64,000 bases of DNA from VRUE01 sp963770315 (GTDB lineage Bacteria > Actinomycetota > Thermoleophilia > Solirubrobacterales > 70-9). The notes beneath the pieces are model-generated. The model worked only from the letters and a program-made list of their open reading frames with translations. It had not been told where the DNA came from and made no database searches. The stretch spans positions 1,178,001 through 1,242,000 of the forward strand of contig CAVYPC010000002.1 in NCBI GenBank assembly GCA_963770315.1, given 5' to 3'. Numbering within the stretch: position 1 is the first letter of the stretch; each line of letters begins with the position of its first letter. Positions 50,728 to 58,447 of the stretch are shown here, piece by piece. The position numbers and the translations under genes were made by a program.

Positions 50728-51249
50728 TCAGCCGATCAGCACGCCAAAAATGCAGAGCCCCACACCGGCGCCGAACAACCAGAGTGCAGCCTGTACAAAA
50801 CGGTACTTGCGCCAGACGATCGCGCCGACCACCGCCAGTTGCTCGACCGTCCGCGAGCGGTCGCCATTGACTTGTCGTCCTAAAGCTGCCTCGATTGCGG
50901 CGAGATCCTTCCCTGCTGCATGGCCGAAGAACGTAATCGGTCCCTCGGCCTCACCATGCCTCAGCGTTGGATAGATCGCCCGCGCCAGTGCGACCAGCGA
51001 CGATCCGACTACGACGCAGCCCATCCACCACACCGGGGCACCAGCGCAGTGTAGGTCGGCTGGCTTGAATTCCCCGGCGAACATTCCGGCAACTACGACT
51101 CCAACTAAGAGGCTGAATGCGGCTAGAAGCATTGCCGCCTTGGAGTCCGCACGCGCCAACTCCTCCCGACTCTCGCCTAGGAGGTTCGCTGCGAGCTTCT
51201 CTACCGCTTGATCCTCCATCTCACGCGGCGAGATCCGTGCGGACGACAT
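50728..51249 (-). CDS. PycTM-like membrane effector (DUF5706, Pycsar effector family)
   Basis: 173 residues with three predicted membrane helices (about 37-57, 71-94 and 151-173). The family layout is visible: an ELARADSKAAMLL stretch leading into helix 1, a polar middle with PITFFGHA, and the WRKYRFVQAALW run into the last helix. PycTM proteins respond to cyclic pyrimidine nucleotides and damage the inner membrane to stop infection. Start chosen at the ATG 51249 with AAGAGGA 9 nt upstream, overlapping cyclase B by 29 nt; the ATG at 51219, one base after the cyclase B stop, is an alternative. Confidence 0.8.
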   Translation of the reverse strand: MSSARISPREMEDQAVEKLAANLLGESREELARADSKAAMLLAAFSLLVGVVVAGMFAGEFKPADLHCAGAPVWWMGCVVVGSSLVALARAIYPTLRHGEAEGPITFFGHAAGKDLAAIEAALGRQVNGDRSRTVEQLAVVGAIVWRKYRFVQAALWLFGAGVGLCIFGVLIG

Positions 51250-52117
51250 CGGTCCGCGTCCTCTTGCCATCCAGAATCGCCCGGCAGAACTCATCACCGT
51301 GAACCTCGCACCAATTCGATCCGAGGCGCATGCACTCGGAGTGCTTGCCGAGCTTCTCCACCTCGATCTCGCTCCAGAGCGGATAGGGCACCCCGTTAGG
51401 GCAACCGCAGCTGTAGTCGATGTAATCGTTGGGCGCCAGCTTCTCGTACACAGCGGAGGTGACGATCAGCTCGTGGCGATCGGCACCCTGGGCACACTTG
51501 GAGGCGAAGTTCACAGGCTTTCCGGCCCAGACTGGCTCGTTGGTCCCTCGAACTCCGACCTTCTTTGCGACAAGAATGCCGGAGGCGACCCCAGTCTTCA
51601 GACCGCTGTCGGGGAAGCTGTCAGAGAACTTCTCGTCGATGAGCGGGCCGATGCTGGCAACCGAGAACTTTTTAATCGAAGCAGCCGCGCAGAAGGCTCG
51701 CTCAAAGGCAAGCTCGCCGTGAAACAGAGCAAAGGCACCGTCGCCTTGGATCGCGATGAACTCGGGGCTGAAGAGACTGAAAATCCGTACCACGGAGCCA
51801 GTAACGGCCTGGTACAGCCGGGCGCTGGTTTGTGCATATTTGTCGAAGTTCAGCGCCGTCGAGTCCTTTAAGTCCGTCGACATGGCGACCGCGTTACGAA
51901 TCCGGAGCCATTTGCGTTTCTCCAGATAGAGATCGCTCAGCGACGGGAACTTGTCGACATCTTCGATTTCCACTGCGCTAGTGATGTCGGTGCTTGCTTC
52001 GTCGTGCTGTTCTGCCAGCGCCCCGTTAACGCTGAAAGTCGCTGACTTTGCCGCCTCGCTGAGCCGTATCGCCTCATTCAAGGAGGCTAGGTTGTGCTCG
52101 CTGGGGGGCTCGCTCAC
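51221..52117 (-). CDS. Class III nucleotidyl cyclase B (Pycsar-type) with C-terminal Cys/His cluster
   Basis: 298 residues: an N-terminal region of about 70 residues, then a cyclase domain with metal Asp82 in AMSTDLKDSTALN and Asp126 in IAIQGDGAFALF. VASGILVAKKVGVRG leads to WAGKPVNFASKC, which keeps the catalytic Asn (203) and has Lys207 where Arg is usual. The adenine-selecting Lys is missing. The C-terminus has CGC (237, 239), Cys262 and NWCEVHGDEFC (Cys270, His273, Cys278), a possible zinc site. The GTG start has AGGAGAGG 6 nt upstream. It is the first gene of the defence operon. Confidence 0.82.
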   Translation of the reverse strand: MSEPPSEHNLASLNEAIRLSEAAKSATFSVNGALAEQHDEASTDITSAVEIEDVDKFPSLSDLYLEKRKWLRIRNAVAMSTDLKDSTALNFDKYAQTSARLYQAVTGSVVRIFSLFSPEFIAIQGDGAFALFHGELAFERAFCAAASIKKFSVASIGPLIDEKFSDSFPDSGLKTGVASGILVAKKVGVRGTNEPVWAGKPVNFASKCAQGADRHELIVTSAVYEKLAPNDYIDYSCGCPNGVPYPLWSEIEVEKLGKHSECMRLGSNWCEVHGDEFCRAILDGKRTRTDVVRTDLAA

Positions 52118-52265
52118 GGGAATCCTCTCCTAGGTTGAGTGCCTGCCATGCTTCGCAATCCACACGCAGGGGGGCCCCGGCCCACTCGACGCAGATTGCC
52201 GCCGGGAGCACCGCTAGGTTTGGCGACAACATCAGAGTCGCGCTGGTGCCTTTAACGATCTTCAT

Positions 52266-52711
52266 GGGATCGGATCAGGGTACGTCGAAGTAGCGGCGGA
52301 AAGCCGCTAGATCCTGGCCGGAAATTGCAGCCTTTTAAAGGCCAATTCGGCATCCAGTGAAGTCGCCAGCCGTTCGACTGAACCTTGGTGCGTCAGCCAA
52401 GGCACCGAACGGATCAGCTACAGCCGGGGACGCCGGATGGACTTGCCAGCAGAACCCACACCACGCTGAGCCGGTGGCCATCTGCCGCCTTCCCTCATCG
52501 GCACGGCACAACGTTCCAGCTCCCCCCAAGAAGGCGCGACAGATCGGAGCGAACAATGGCAGCGTTGTGCCCCACCCTGGGACTTGCCGTGCCACCCTAT
52601 GCCACCCAGACAACCGGATTCAACCGGATTTGGCCGGATTCCGATTGCGGTACAGAATCGACCGCAAACCGCTCTGACAAGCCGCAAACCGCTCGCCAGA
52701 GCCAGAGCCAG
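52266..52711. other. Gene-free right end of the island with several short repeats
   Basis: No gene recognised. It contains a TAGCGGC/GCCGCTA hairpin (52291-52309), a GCCTTT-T-AAAGGC palindrome (52330-52342), three 10-bp units ending CCGGATT (52611-52640), a 13-bp direct repeat with 20-bp period (52662-52674 and 52682-52694) and GCCAGA triplication next to the tRNA. The promoter of the cyclase operon probably lies in its left part; the right part looks like recombinase arm sites. Confidence 0.5.
52611..52694. repeat. Clustered direct repeats beside attR
   Basis: CAACCGGATT twice and TGGCCGGATT once in exact 10-bp phase (52611-52640), followed by CCGCAAACCGCTC at 52662-52674 and again at 52682-52694. 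The spacing is close to one or two helical turns, as expected for cooperative protein binding. Confidence 0.7.
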
Positions 52712-52755
52712 AGGCGCCTACCGGAATCGAACCGGTGTAAACGGCTTTGCAGGCC
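52712..52755. repeat. attR: 44-bp direct repeat inside tRNA-Cys
   Basis: Exact copy of 47429-47472. The intact tRNA is at this end, so the element entered at the 3' half of tRNA-Cys and restored the gene. Confidence 0.93.
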
Positions 52756-52782
52756 GCTGCGTAGCCACTCCGCCAAGGCGCC
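52712..52782 (-). tRNA. tRNA-Cys (anticodon GCA)
   Basis: 71 nt: acceptor GGCGCCT/AGGCGCC, discriminator U73 as required for Cys, anticodon stem GCGGC/GCCGT with loop CTGCAAA, T-loop TTCGATT. CCA is not encoded. Its 3' 44 nt are supplied by the integrated island and duplicated at 47429-47472. Confidence 0.95.
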
Positions 52783-52871
52783 GGAGAGGCTGAAGCGTAG
52801 CCGGATCGGGAGCTCAGGCGAGGTCGAGGATTCGGCGGGCGTTTCCGGCCAGACCAGAGCTGTCACAACGC

Positions 52872-54032
52872 TCAGGGACCGACAGCAGGGCGACCCAGTG
52901 CGCTCGGTTCGGCCCGGGTGTCGTCGACTGCCACCCCCACCATGACAGCGCTCGAGGCGAAAACAGCCGCGAGGAGGTCGAGTGGAAGGGTGGCGACGCC
53001 CAACACGGCCAAGCCCACGCAGGCGATCGCCCGGGCCGGTGGCACACGGCCGGCAGCCCTCCGCATGAACCCCAGCTGGGCCAGCAGGAAGATCGCCGGG
53101 CCGCCGAAGATCAGCACGGCGGTACTGACCGTATTTGGCCCGTGAGGCTGGGCGATTGCCAGCTCGTCGCCGACCGCGATCGCGATGATGCCGATGACCA
53201 TGACGATCAGGGTGTAGTTCCCGAGCCCGACTATTCGCGACGCGTCATCGGCGCCCTCGACGGCTTTGATGCCGATTTCCTCCGCGCGGTGGAAGTAGCA
53301 CCACCACAACGCGACCGTGCCGGCGAAGGCGATGGCGAGAACGAGGAGGCGGTCGGCTTGGACGGGCTGGTCGGCGAAGGCGTTGCCCAGAGTCAGGACG
53401 GTCTCTCCGAGCGCGATCAGGAAGAACAGGCGGAAGCGCTCGAGCAGATGCTCGGCGTATATCTGGCTGTCGGAGCTGAAGGGGCTCTTACGACCCGGCA
53501 GCGGATGACCCGCGATCACGCCGCCATAGGTAACCAGGATGGCGATGGCCCAGAGGGCGAGGCGCGCATCTCCCTGGACAGCGATTCCGGCGATCCAGAT
53601 CGGCGCGGTTCCGACCTCCCATACCAGGGCGTTGACGAAGTGCGTGTACAGCCTGTGGCCGCGAAAGCCGATGACGGCGAATGCGGTCCGCCCTATCTGG
53701 ATCGAGAGATAGCCGATGACGAAAAGGCCTGCCCGGTCGCCGAATGCCTCGGATACCGAAGTCGACATGAGCAGGCTGGCAAACATCACGCAGAGCAGCA
53801 GCAGTCGAACGGGCTGGCGGTCCCCGTCGAGCCAGTTGGAGGTCCACACAGTCATGAACCAGGCGTACATGACGGCGAGGGTGAGAACCAGCGTCTCTGC
53901 CATGCCGCGAGCATCGACGTGCTCTAGCAAACTGTGCGCCAGCTGGCTGACCGTGAATACGTAGACGAGGTCGAAGAACAGCTCCAGCGGCGTGACTGCC
54001 CGGGCAACTTCGCGAGGGCGGACGAGCGACAT
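52872..54032 (-). CDS. ltrA: Low-temperature-requirement A (LtrA) family membrane protein
   Basis: 386 residues from MSLVRPREV, with about ten or more hydrophobic helices. The LtrA signature opens the protein: VTPLELFFDLVYVFTVSQLAH, split here as ELFFDLVYVF, and later HLLERFRLFFLIALGE and AEHLLERF. The biochemical role of the family is unknown. A start at MLPPMSLV (54044) is equally possible. It is the first chromosomal gene to the right of the island. Confidence 0.88.
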   Translation of the reverse strand: MSLVRPREVARAVTPLELFFDLVYVFTVSQLAHSLLEHVDARGMAETLVLTLAVMYAWFMTVWTSNWLDGDRQPVRLLLLCVMFASLLMSTSVSEAFGDRAGLFVIGYLSIQIGRTAFAVIGFRGHRLYTHFVNALVWEVGTAPIWIAGIAVQGDARLALWAIAILVTYGGVIAGHPLPGRKSPFSSDSQIYAEHLLERFRLFFLIALGETVLTLGNAFADQPVQADRLLVLAIAFAGTVALWWCYFHRAEEIGIKAVEGADDASRIVGLGNYTLIVMVIGIIAIAVGDELAIAQPHGPNTVSTAVLIFGGPAIFLLAQLGFMRRAAGRVPPARAIACVGLAVLGVATLPLDLLAAVFASSAVMVGVAVDDTRAEPSALGRPAVGP

Positions 54033-54267
54033 CGGCGGAAGCATGCCGCCGGCCGCGGACGGCAAATTTCAGCTGCGGCCGGCCGCGGATCGATCTTCAA
54101 ATCAGTAGCTTAAATATTCTAGATTCTTGACTTACTAAGTAGCCATAAATAGGGTTCGCTCGATTTACAATGAGAACCAGAACGCCTCGGTCATCGTTGA
54201 TGCGAGCGGGCATGGCTACCGCAGCATTCATGCTCGCCGGCCTTGGCTGGAAAGCCAGAGTGACCAG

Positions 54268-54933
54268 GTGCTCAACTTCGGCGAAGACAGGGACGTCAAG
54301 GCCGACTATGTGACCTTGAGGGCATCGCCCCCACTCCCGGAAAGCGTGACGCCGGGTCAGCTCGAGCTGGACAGCCTCATCCCGATGAAGCGGATCGGCT
54401 CCGACACCCTGGAGTCCACGCGCCTGAAGTTCCCGCGATTCATCCGCCCGCGCATCCTCAGCCACGGAGAACGGATCGGCTTCGGAGTCTGCATCGACGC
54501 AGACGGCGGGGAACCCGGCACCTATACGGGCCAGATCGAAGTCAACGGCCCGGCCGGCCTCGCCCCATTCCAGCTGACCCAGACGGCGCAGCTCAAGTCC
54601 AAGATCATCGGTGGGTTCGGGATCTTCTTCATCCTCGCCCTCGTGCTCGCCACCGTTTTCGTCTGGAGGAAAATCGGCAGCGAAACCAAGGCCACCGGGC
54701 GGAGGAGGTTCAGAGCGCAGCTGGCCGTGGTGGCGATCTCCGTCGGAGCTGCCGGATATGCGATGTGGAAGATCTACAACGAAACCCCAGATTGGGGGGC
54801 TGATTGGTTTGCCAGCATGGCCGCCCTCGTCGCCACCGCCTTCACCGCCGGCGGCATCGGCACCGGCGTCGCCGCCCTGGCAAGCTTGGTGACCGGCGAA
54901 AGCGCAGCTCCGAAGGACAAGCCGGGGGGCTGA
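54268..54933 (+). CDS. Membrane protein with N-terminal beta domain, 5' end uncertain
   Basis: From GTG 54268 the product has 221 residues: a beta-rich extracytoplasmic-type domain (ITADGGEPGTY-like segment CIDADGGEPGTYTGQIEVNG) and three C-terminal membrane helices. The reading frame is open back to 54139 and the upstream codons give sensible protein (SIYNENQNASVIVDASGHGY) but contain no ATG, GTG or TTG, so the true start may have been lost. The upstream DNA is strikingly A+T-rich. Function unknown. Confidence 0.55.
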   Translation: MLNFGEDRDVKADYVTLRASPPLPESVTPGQLELDSLIPMKRIGSDTLESTRLKFPRFIRPRILSHGERIGFGVCIDADGGEPGTYTGQIEVNGPAGLAPFQLTQTAQLKSKIIGGFGIFFILALVLATVFVWRKIGSETKATGRRRFRAQLAVVAISVGAAGYAMWKIYNETPDWGADWFASMAALVATAFTAGGIGTGVAALASLVTGESAAPKDKPGG

Positions 54934-54967
54934 GAGCATCGGCGCCATCCCCTCCGAAGGGCACGCT

Positions 54968-56287
54968 CTATGGGGCTTTGGCTAGATCCTTCGGCGATTC
55001 GAATGCGGCCAAGCCGACGGTCACGAGAATTGGCTTCTCACCGGACTCCCGGATGCGTTGTTTGGCGTCCTTCTCCTCGTCGAGGAGGGTGTCGAAGAAC
55101 GCGTCGACCAAGCCGACCACCTTTTCCCAGCCGATCCGATCCAGGCGAAGCAGTGACCAGGTGAGGTGGCGATCGGTGCGCGCATCGAACATCCCGACAT
55201 CCACGGCCTCTTTCACTTTCTCGCGCAGCTGCTCGAACGTTCTGGAAGCGATCGTGACCCTGATCGCCTCCGGGATTTCAGCCCAGCTCTTATTGTCGAT
55301 CAGCGCGGGCCCCGTCGCTCTGTAGAAGTGCTCGACAGCTCCCCGGCGCCTCCCGCCGGTCTCCCGACGGACCTCCCTCGACCAGCCCTGCCCGGCAAGC
55401 TTCCGAAGGCGGCGATCGGACCCGGGCAGCGTCAGATCGTCCATCAAGGCATGGAGCCCCTTGGGGCTCAGCTCGCGCCGATTCAACTCGTCGACGATCT
55501 GCAGGTCCACCGAGTTGGCGCAGACCCTGGCGAGCATCGGGAAGAACGAGGCCCTATCGATCACCGCAGTGGCCCCCTGCGCGGGCGCGTAGGGGCGATC
55601 CCGCCAATCGTTCCGATGGCGTTGCCACATCGGCGATTCGAATATGGCCAAAGCAACCGTTGCCAGGTCGGGCATCTCGCCCGACTCGGCGAGGCGCTGG
55701 TTGGCCCGATCCTGCTCTTCGAGCACCGTCCTGAACGCCACATCGGCAGCGGAGATGAGTCGTTCCCAGCCCAGCCGGTCGACGAGGATGGGAGTCCAAC
55801 TGAGATGACGGTCAGAGCGTGAGTTGAAGGTTCCGGCGACGAGCGCCGCGCTGACTCGCTCGGTCAGCTGCTCAAACGTGATCCAGGTGAAGGCAGCCCG
55901 CATTGAGGCTGGAAGCGCCGCCCACGTCTCATCCTCGAAGACGACCAACTCGGTCGCGCGATAGAAGTGCTCGACCGCTCCACGGCGAGACCCGCCGGTC
56001 TCCGTTCTCGCCAGGATGAGCCAGTCGGACTCGGCAAGCCTTTCGAAGTGCTGAGCGACCCTGGGCACGGATCCGCCGCCGAACTCGCGATGGAACTGCG
56101 TCGGGCTTATCTCCCGCATGTATGCCTCGGTGACGATCTTCATGCGCAACTCATCCGCGTAGACCACGGCAAGTCGCGCCAGCTTCGCGGCTTGCGCCTC
56201 GAGGTCATCTGCTCCTTGTTTCGCCACGCGAATCTTCTCCAAGCGCTCTTTGCCGATTGATCGATAGAAGTCTAGAGAGCTTCCCAA
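54968..56287 (-). CDS. Tandem-duplicated winged-helix regulator-like protein
   Basis: 439 residues made of two copies of a module of about 200 residues. Each contains a winged-helix region, then RRGAVEHFYRAT, TFEQLxExV, DRHLxW, a GWE segment and an SGExP..TV..FESP ending. This module is recurrent in Actinobacteria as a single-copy ArsR/PadR-like HTH protein. Here a fused pseudo-dimer may bind an asymmetric operator. Ligand unknown. Confidence 0.65.
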   Translation of the reverse strand: MGSSLDFYRSIGKERLEKIRVAKQGADDLEAQAAKLARLAVVYADELRMKIVTEAYMREISPTQFHREFGGGSVPRVAQHFERLAESDWLILARTETGGSRRGAVEHFYRATELVVFEDETWAALPASMRAAFTWITFEQLTERVSAALVAGTFNSRSDRHLSWTPILVDRLGWERLISAADVAFRTVLEEQDRANQRLAESGEMPDLATVALAIFESPMWQRHRNDWRDRPYAPAQGATAVIDRASFFPMLARVCANSVDLQIVDELNRRELSPKGLHALMDDLTLPGSDRRLRKLAGQGWSREVRRETGGRRRGAVEHFYRATGPALIDNKSWAEIPEAIRVTIASRTFEQLREKVKEAVDVGMFDARTDRHLTWSLLRLDRIGWEKVVGLVDAFFDTLLDEEKDAKQRIRESGEKPILVTVGLAAFESPKDLAKAP

Positions 56288-56621
56288 GCGGAACCGGCAA
56301 CCTCCTTGCGCGGGTCATCCCGCCGTAAATGATCAGAAATCCTTGAGCAAAGCTCAACGGAGACGAGGGGGTGAGAATGAAACTCGCAACGACGCAGACC
56401 ACTATGCCGGTCCTCTTGATCAACAAGTCCGGTTGATGCAGCGCCCCGGAGTGGCCGGAGATATGAGTCGCGGTCCCTCCGGGGTCAATCTTTTCCCCAA
56501 TCTCCTCTCGATTGGATCGGGAATTTTTTGGTTGCCTAACTCTAAGTGAACAGCTCACTCAGCATTCCTATACTGTCGCCTGTCGCTCTGCGAAGGCGGC
56601 CTACGCGATCAGGAGCGTTCA
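56288..56621. promoter_or_regulatory. Intergenic region with promoter and dyad for the ArsR-like gene
   Basis: No gene seen. TATACT at 56569-56574 is a good -10 box for the rightward gene. AGTGA (56545-56549) and TCACT (56555-56559) form a dyad where the -35 should be, a likely operator. The DNA is less G+C-rich than its surroundings. Confidence 0.5.
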
Positions 56622-57008
56622 ATGGAGACCACAAGCCGGAGCAAGAAGAACGGAGAACAGGGCGACACCCGCCGGGATAAACCCAGGGCGCCGTCAACGA
56701 AAAGGCTCGGCGCCAGGCAGAGAGGTGACGCCGACCTCGTCCGCGCTCTCGATCACAGGGTGAGACGGGAGACCATGCGGCTCTTGAATGCCTCCGAGAT
56801 CCCGCTCAGCACACACGAGATCGCCGAGGGAGTCGGCCAGACGCTTGCGAGGACCTGCCATCACATCGAGGTCCTCCGTCGCCGGGGCCTGGTTGCCTTG
56901 GTCGCCGCCGATGCGAACATCGAAACTTTCTATGCCTCCCGAATCAAGGATCAGGCAGCGGTCACGATCTTCCTGGCGCAGGCCGACGAAACGCCGAAAC
57001 GCGTCTAG
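56622..57008 (+). CDS. ArsR-like winged-helix transcriptional regulator
   Basis: 128 residues: a basic N-terminal tail, then ADLVRALDHRVRRETMRLL, the recognition helix GQTLARTCHHIEVLRRRGLV and a wing. No metal-binding Cys is present, so it is not a metalloregulator of the ArsR/SmtB sensing type. A dyad in its promoter suggests autoregulation. Confidence 0.75.
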   Translation: METTSRSKKNGEQGDTRRDKPRAPSTKRLGARQRGDADLVRALDHRVRRETMRLLNASEIPLSTHEIAEGVGQTLARTCHHIEVLRRRGLVALVAADANIETFYASRIKDQAAVTIFLAQADETPKRV

Positions 57009-57251
57009 CGGTTCGCAGGCGGTGCGATCCCGCTCGTAATCGAGATGGCTACGGGGATGCGATCGGCAGCGCCGCCGCCGCGAAGCGCCGTAGGCGGGTG
57101 CCGTTGCCGCTGGCAGTCGGCCAGTTCGAGCGAGCCGCCAAGACCACACCTGCCTTTCTAGCTAAGTGACCTACCTACATAGTCCAAGGCTCCGGTGAGG
57201 AGGAGGCGATGCCACGCACCTCGCCGCCCATCGGCGCAACTCGGGTGTGGG

Positions 57252-57635
57252 TCAGCGCGAGAGGAGGGCGACGGCTAGAGCGACCCAGGCGACGGTGAAT
57301 CCCGCCAACACGGCGGTGTTCAGCCCTCGGTAGAGGATCGAGCCCTTCTGCAGCTCAGGGCGAAAGGCAAGCACGCCCAAGGTGAGCGGCGCGACGTAGG
57401 CGCCGAGCACGAGGAGGATCCCGATCCAGGTCGGGACCGAGGTCACCGCGGCCCCGATCGCGACGAGGATCGTGCCCTGCATCAGCAGGTCGAGATGGGT
57501 CTGTCGGATGCGGGCAAGCTGACGTACGCCAAGCCGTTTGAGCGCCTCGGGCCTCTCGACCATCGCGATCATGGCCCAGCCGGAAAGGACGCCGGCGGCC
57601 AGCTCACAGATTCCCAGCTTGACGAGGAGAGGCAA
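57252..57635 (-). CDS. Small four-helix membrane protein
   Basis: 127 residues from a TTG with AAAGGAG 7 nt upstream, four hydrophobic helices. The segment RLARIRQTHLDLLMQGTIL after helix 1, with a His facing the membrane, loosely recalls hydroxylaminobenzene-mutase/styrene-oxide-isomerase-like proteins, but this is weak. It is divergent from a TetR gene and probably its target. The longer frame upstream overlaps the regulator and is rejected. Confidence 0.7.
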   Translation of the reverse strand: MPLLVKLGICELAAGVLSGWAMIAMVERPEALKRLGVRQLARIRQTHLDLLMQGTILVAIGAAVTSVPTWIGILLVLGAYVAPLTLGVLAFRPELQKGSILYRGLNTAVLAGFTVAWVALAVALLSR

Positions 57636-57702
57636 CGATCTGCTCCTTTGAGGTCTATTATGAAACTGAATGAAGATTACAGTTCTGGCATAATCTTGCA
57701 GA
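57636..57702. promoter_or_regulatory. Divergent promoter region with TetR-type dyad
   Basis: ATTATGAAACTG is mirrored by CAGTTCTGGCATAAT around an 11-nt centre, giving ATTATG/CATAAT outer and AACTG/CAGTT inner half-sites. CATAAT also suits a -10 box for the TetR gene. A dyad between a TetR gene and a membrane gene is the classic layout for local control. Confidence 0.6.
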
Positions 57703-58365
57703 ATGTCGACGCCCTCCGTCTCCTCCACCCCGCCCCCCGCCTCCCGCACCGAGCGCCGTAAGGCGCGCACGGCCGGCGCGATCCTCGAGGCCGCCGAGCG
57801 TCTCTTCCTCAGTCGCGGCTATACCGCCACCACCATGGAGGATCTCTCCGAGGCGGCCGACGTCGCGGTTGGCTCGATATATGCCCATTTCGGTGGTAAG
57901 GAGGGCGTCTACTCGGCCCTGGTCGATCGAGCTTTGGCGCTGGACCAGCGCTATAGCGAGGAGGGCTTGGCCTGCGTCGGCAACCGCCCATTGGAACAGC
58001 TGGTGGGAATGGCCGAGGGCTACCTGCGCTTCGCCCGCGAGCACCCCGCCTACTTTCGCCTCTTCCGCTTCCCCCCACCCGATCGCCCCAGCGCCGAGGA
58101 AGCTCCCGGCCCGGCCGCCCGGATCGCCGAGCGGATCGGCGCCGAAGCCGCCCGCATGGCCGGACTTCTGCGCAAAGCGGCCGAGGAAGGGGTCATCCGG
58201 CCGGTCGACCCCGAGCCGATGGCGCGGTTCATGTGGGCGGCCTGGGACGGGGTCATCGCGGCGCACCTCGGGCCGGCCAACATGGACATCTCCGATCCCG
58301 AGTTCGAGCAGATGCTCAACCAGGCCCGGGAGTCGTTGATCCGCGGCCTCCTGCCGACGTCCTGA
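57703..58365 (+). CDS. TetR-family transcriptional regulator
   Basis: 220 residues: HTH RTAGAILEAAERLFLSRGYTA and VGSIYAHFGGKEGVYSALV, followed by an all-helical ligand-binding domain with YLRFAREHPAYFRLFRFP. Likely represses the divergent membrane protein. Ligand unknown. Confidence 0.9.
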   Translation: MSTPSVSSTPPPASRTERRKARTAGAILEAAERLFLSRGYTATTMEDLSEAADVAVGSIYAHFGGKEGVYSALVDRALALDQRYSEEGLACVGNRPLEQLVGMAEGYLRFAREHPAYFRLFRFPPPDRPSAEEAPGPAARIAERIGAEAARMAGLLRKAAEEGVIRPVDPEPMARFMWAAWDGVIAAHLGPANMDISDPEFEQMLNQARESLIRGLLPTS

Positions 58366-58447
58366 CCGTCGCACCTGTGGGCGTTACGCAAAGCGGGCGA
58401 TGGCGTGGTGCCAGCGCACCCGATCGCCGTCCTGGCAAGATGGCGAC

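Noticed and set aside
52074..52265. 63-codon frame just upstream of and overlapping cyclase B
   Set aside because: No ribosome site, no recognisable features, and it runs into the start of cyclase B. A small leader protein cannot be excluded but is not supported.
53142..53927. Long plus-strand frame opposite ltrA
   Set aside because: The minus strand encodes a clear multi-helix membrane protein; the plus frame has an acidic, low-complexity product without motifs.
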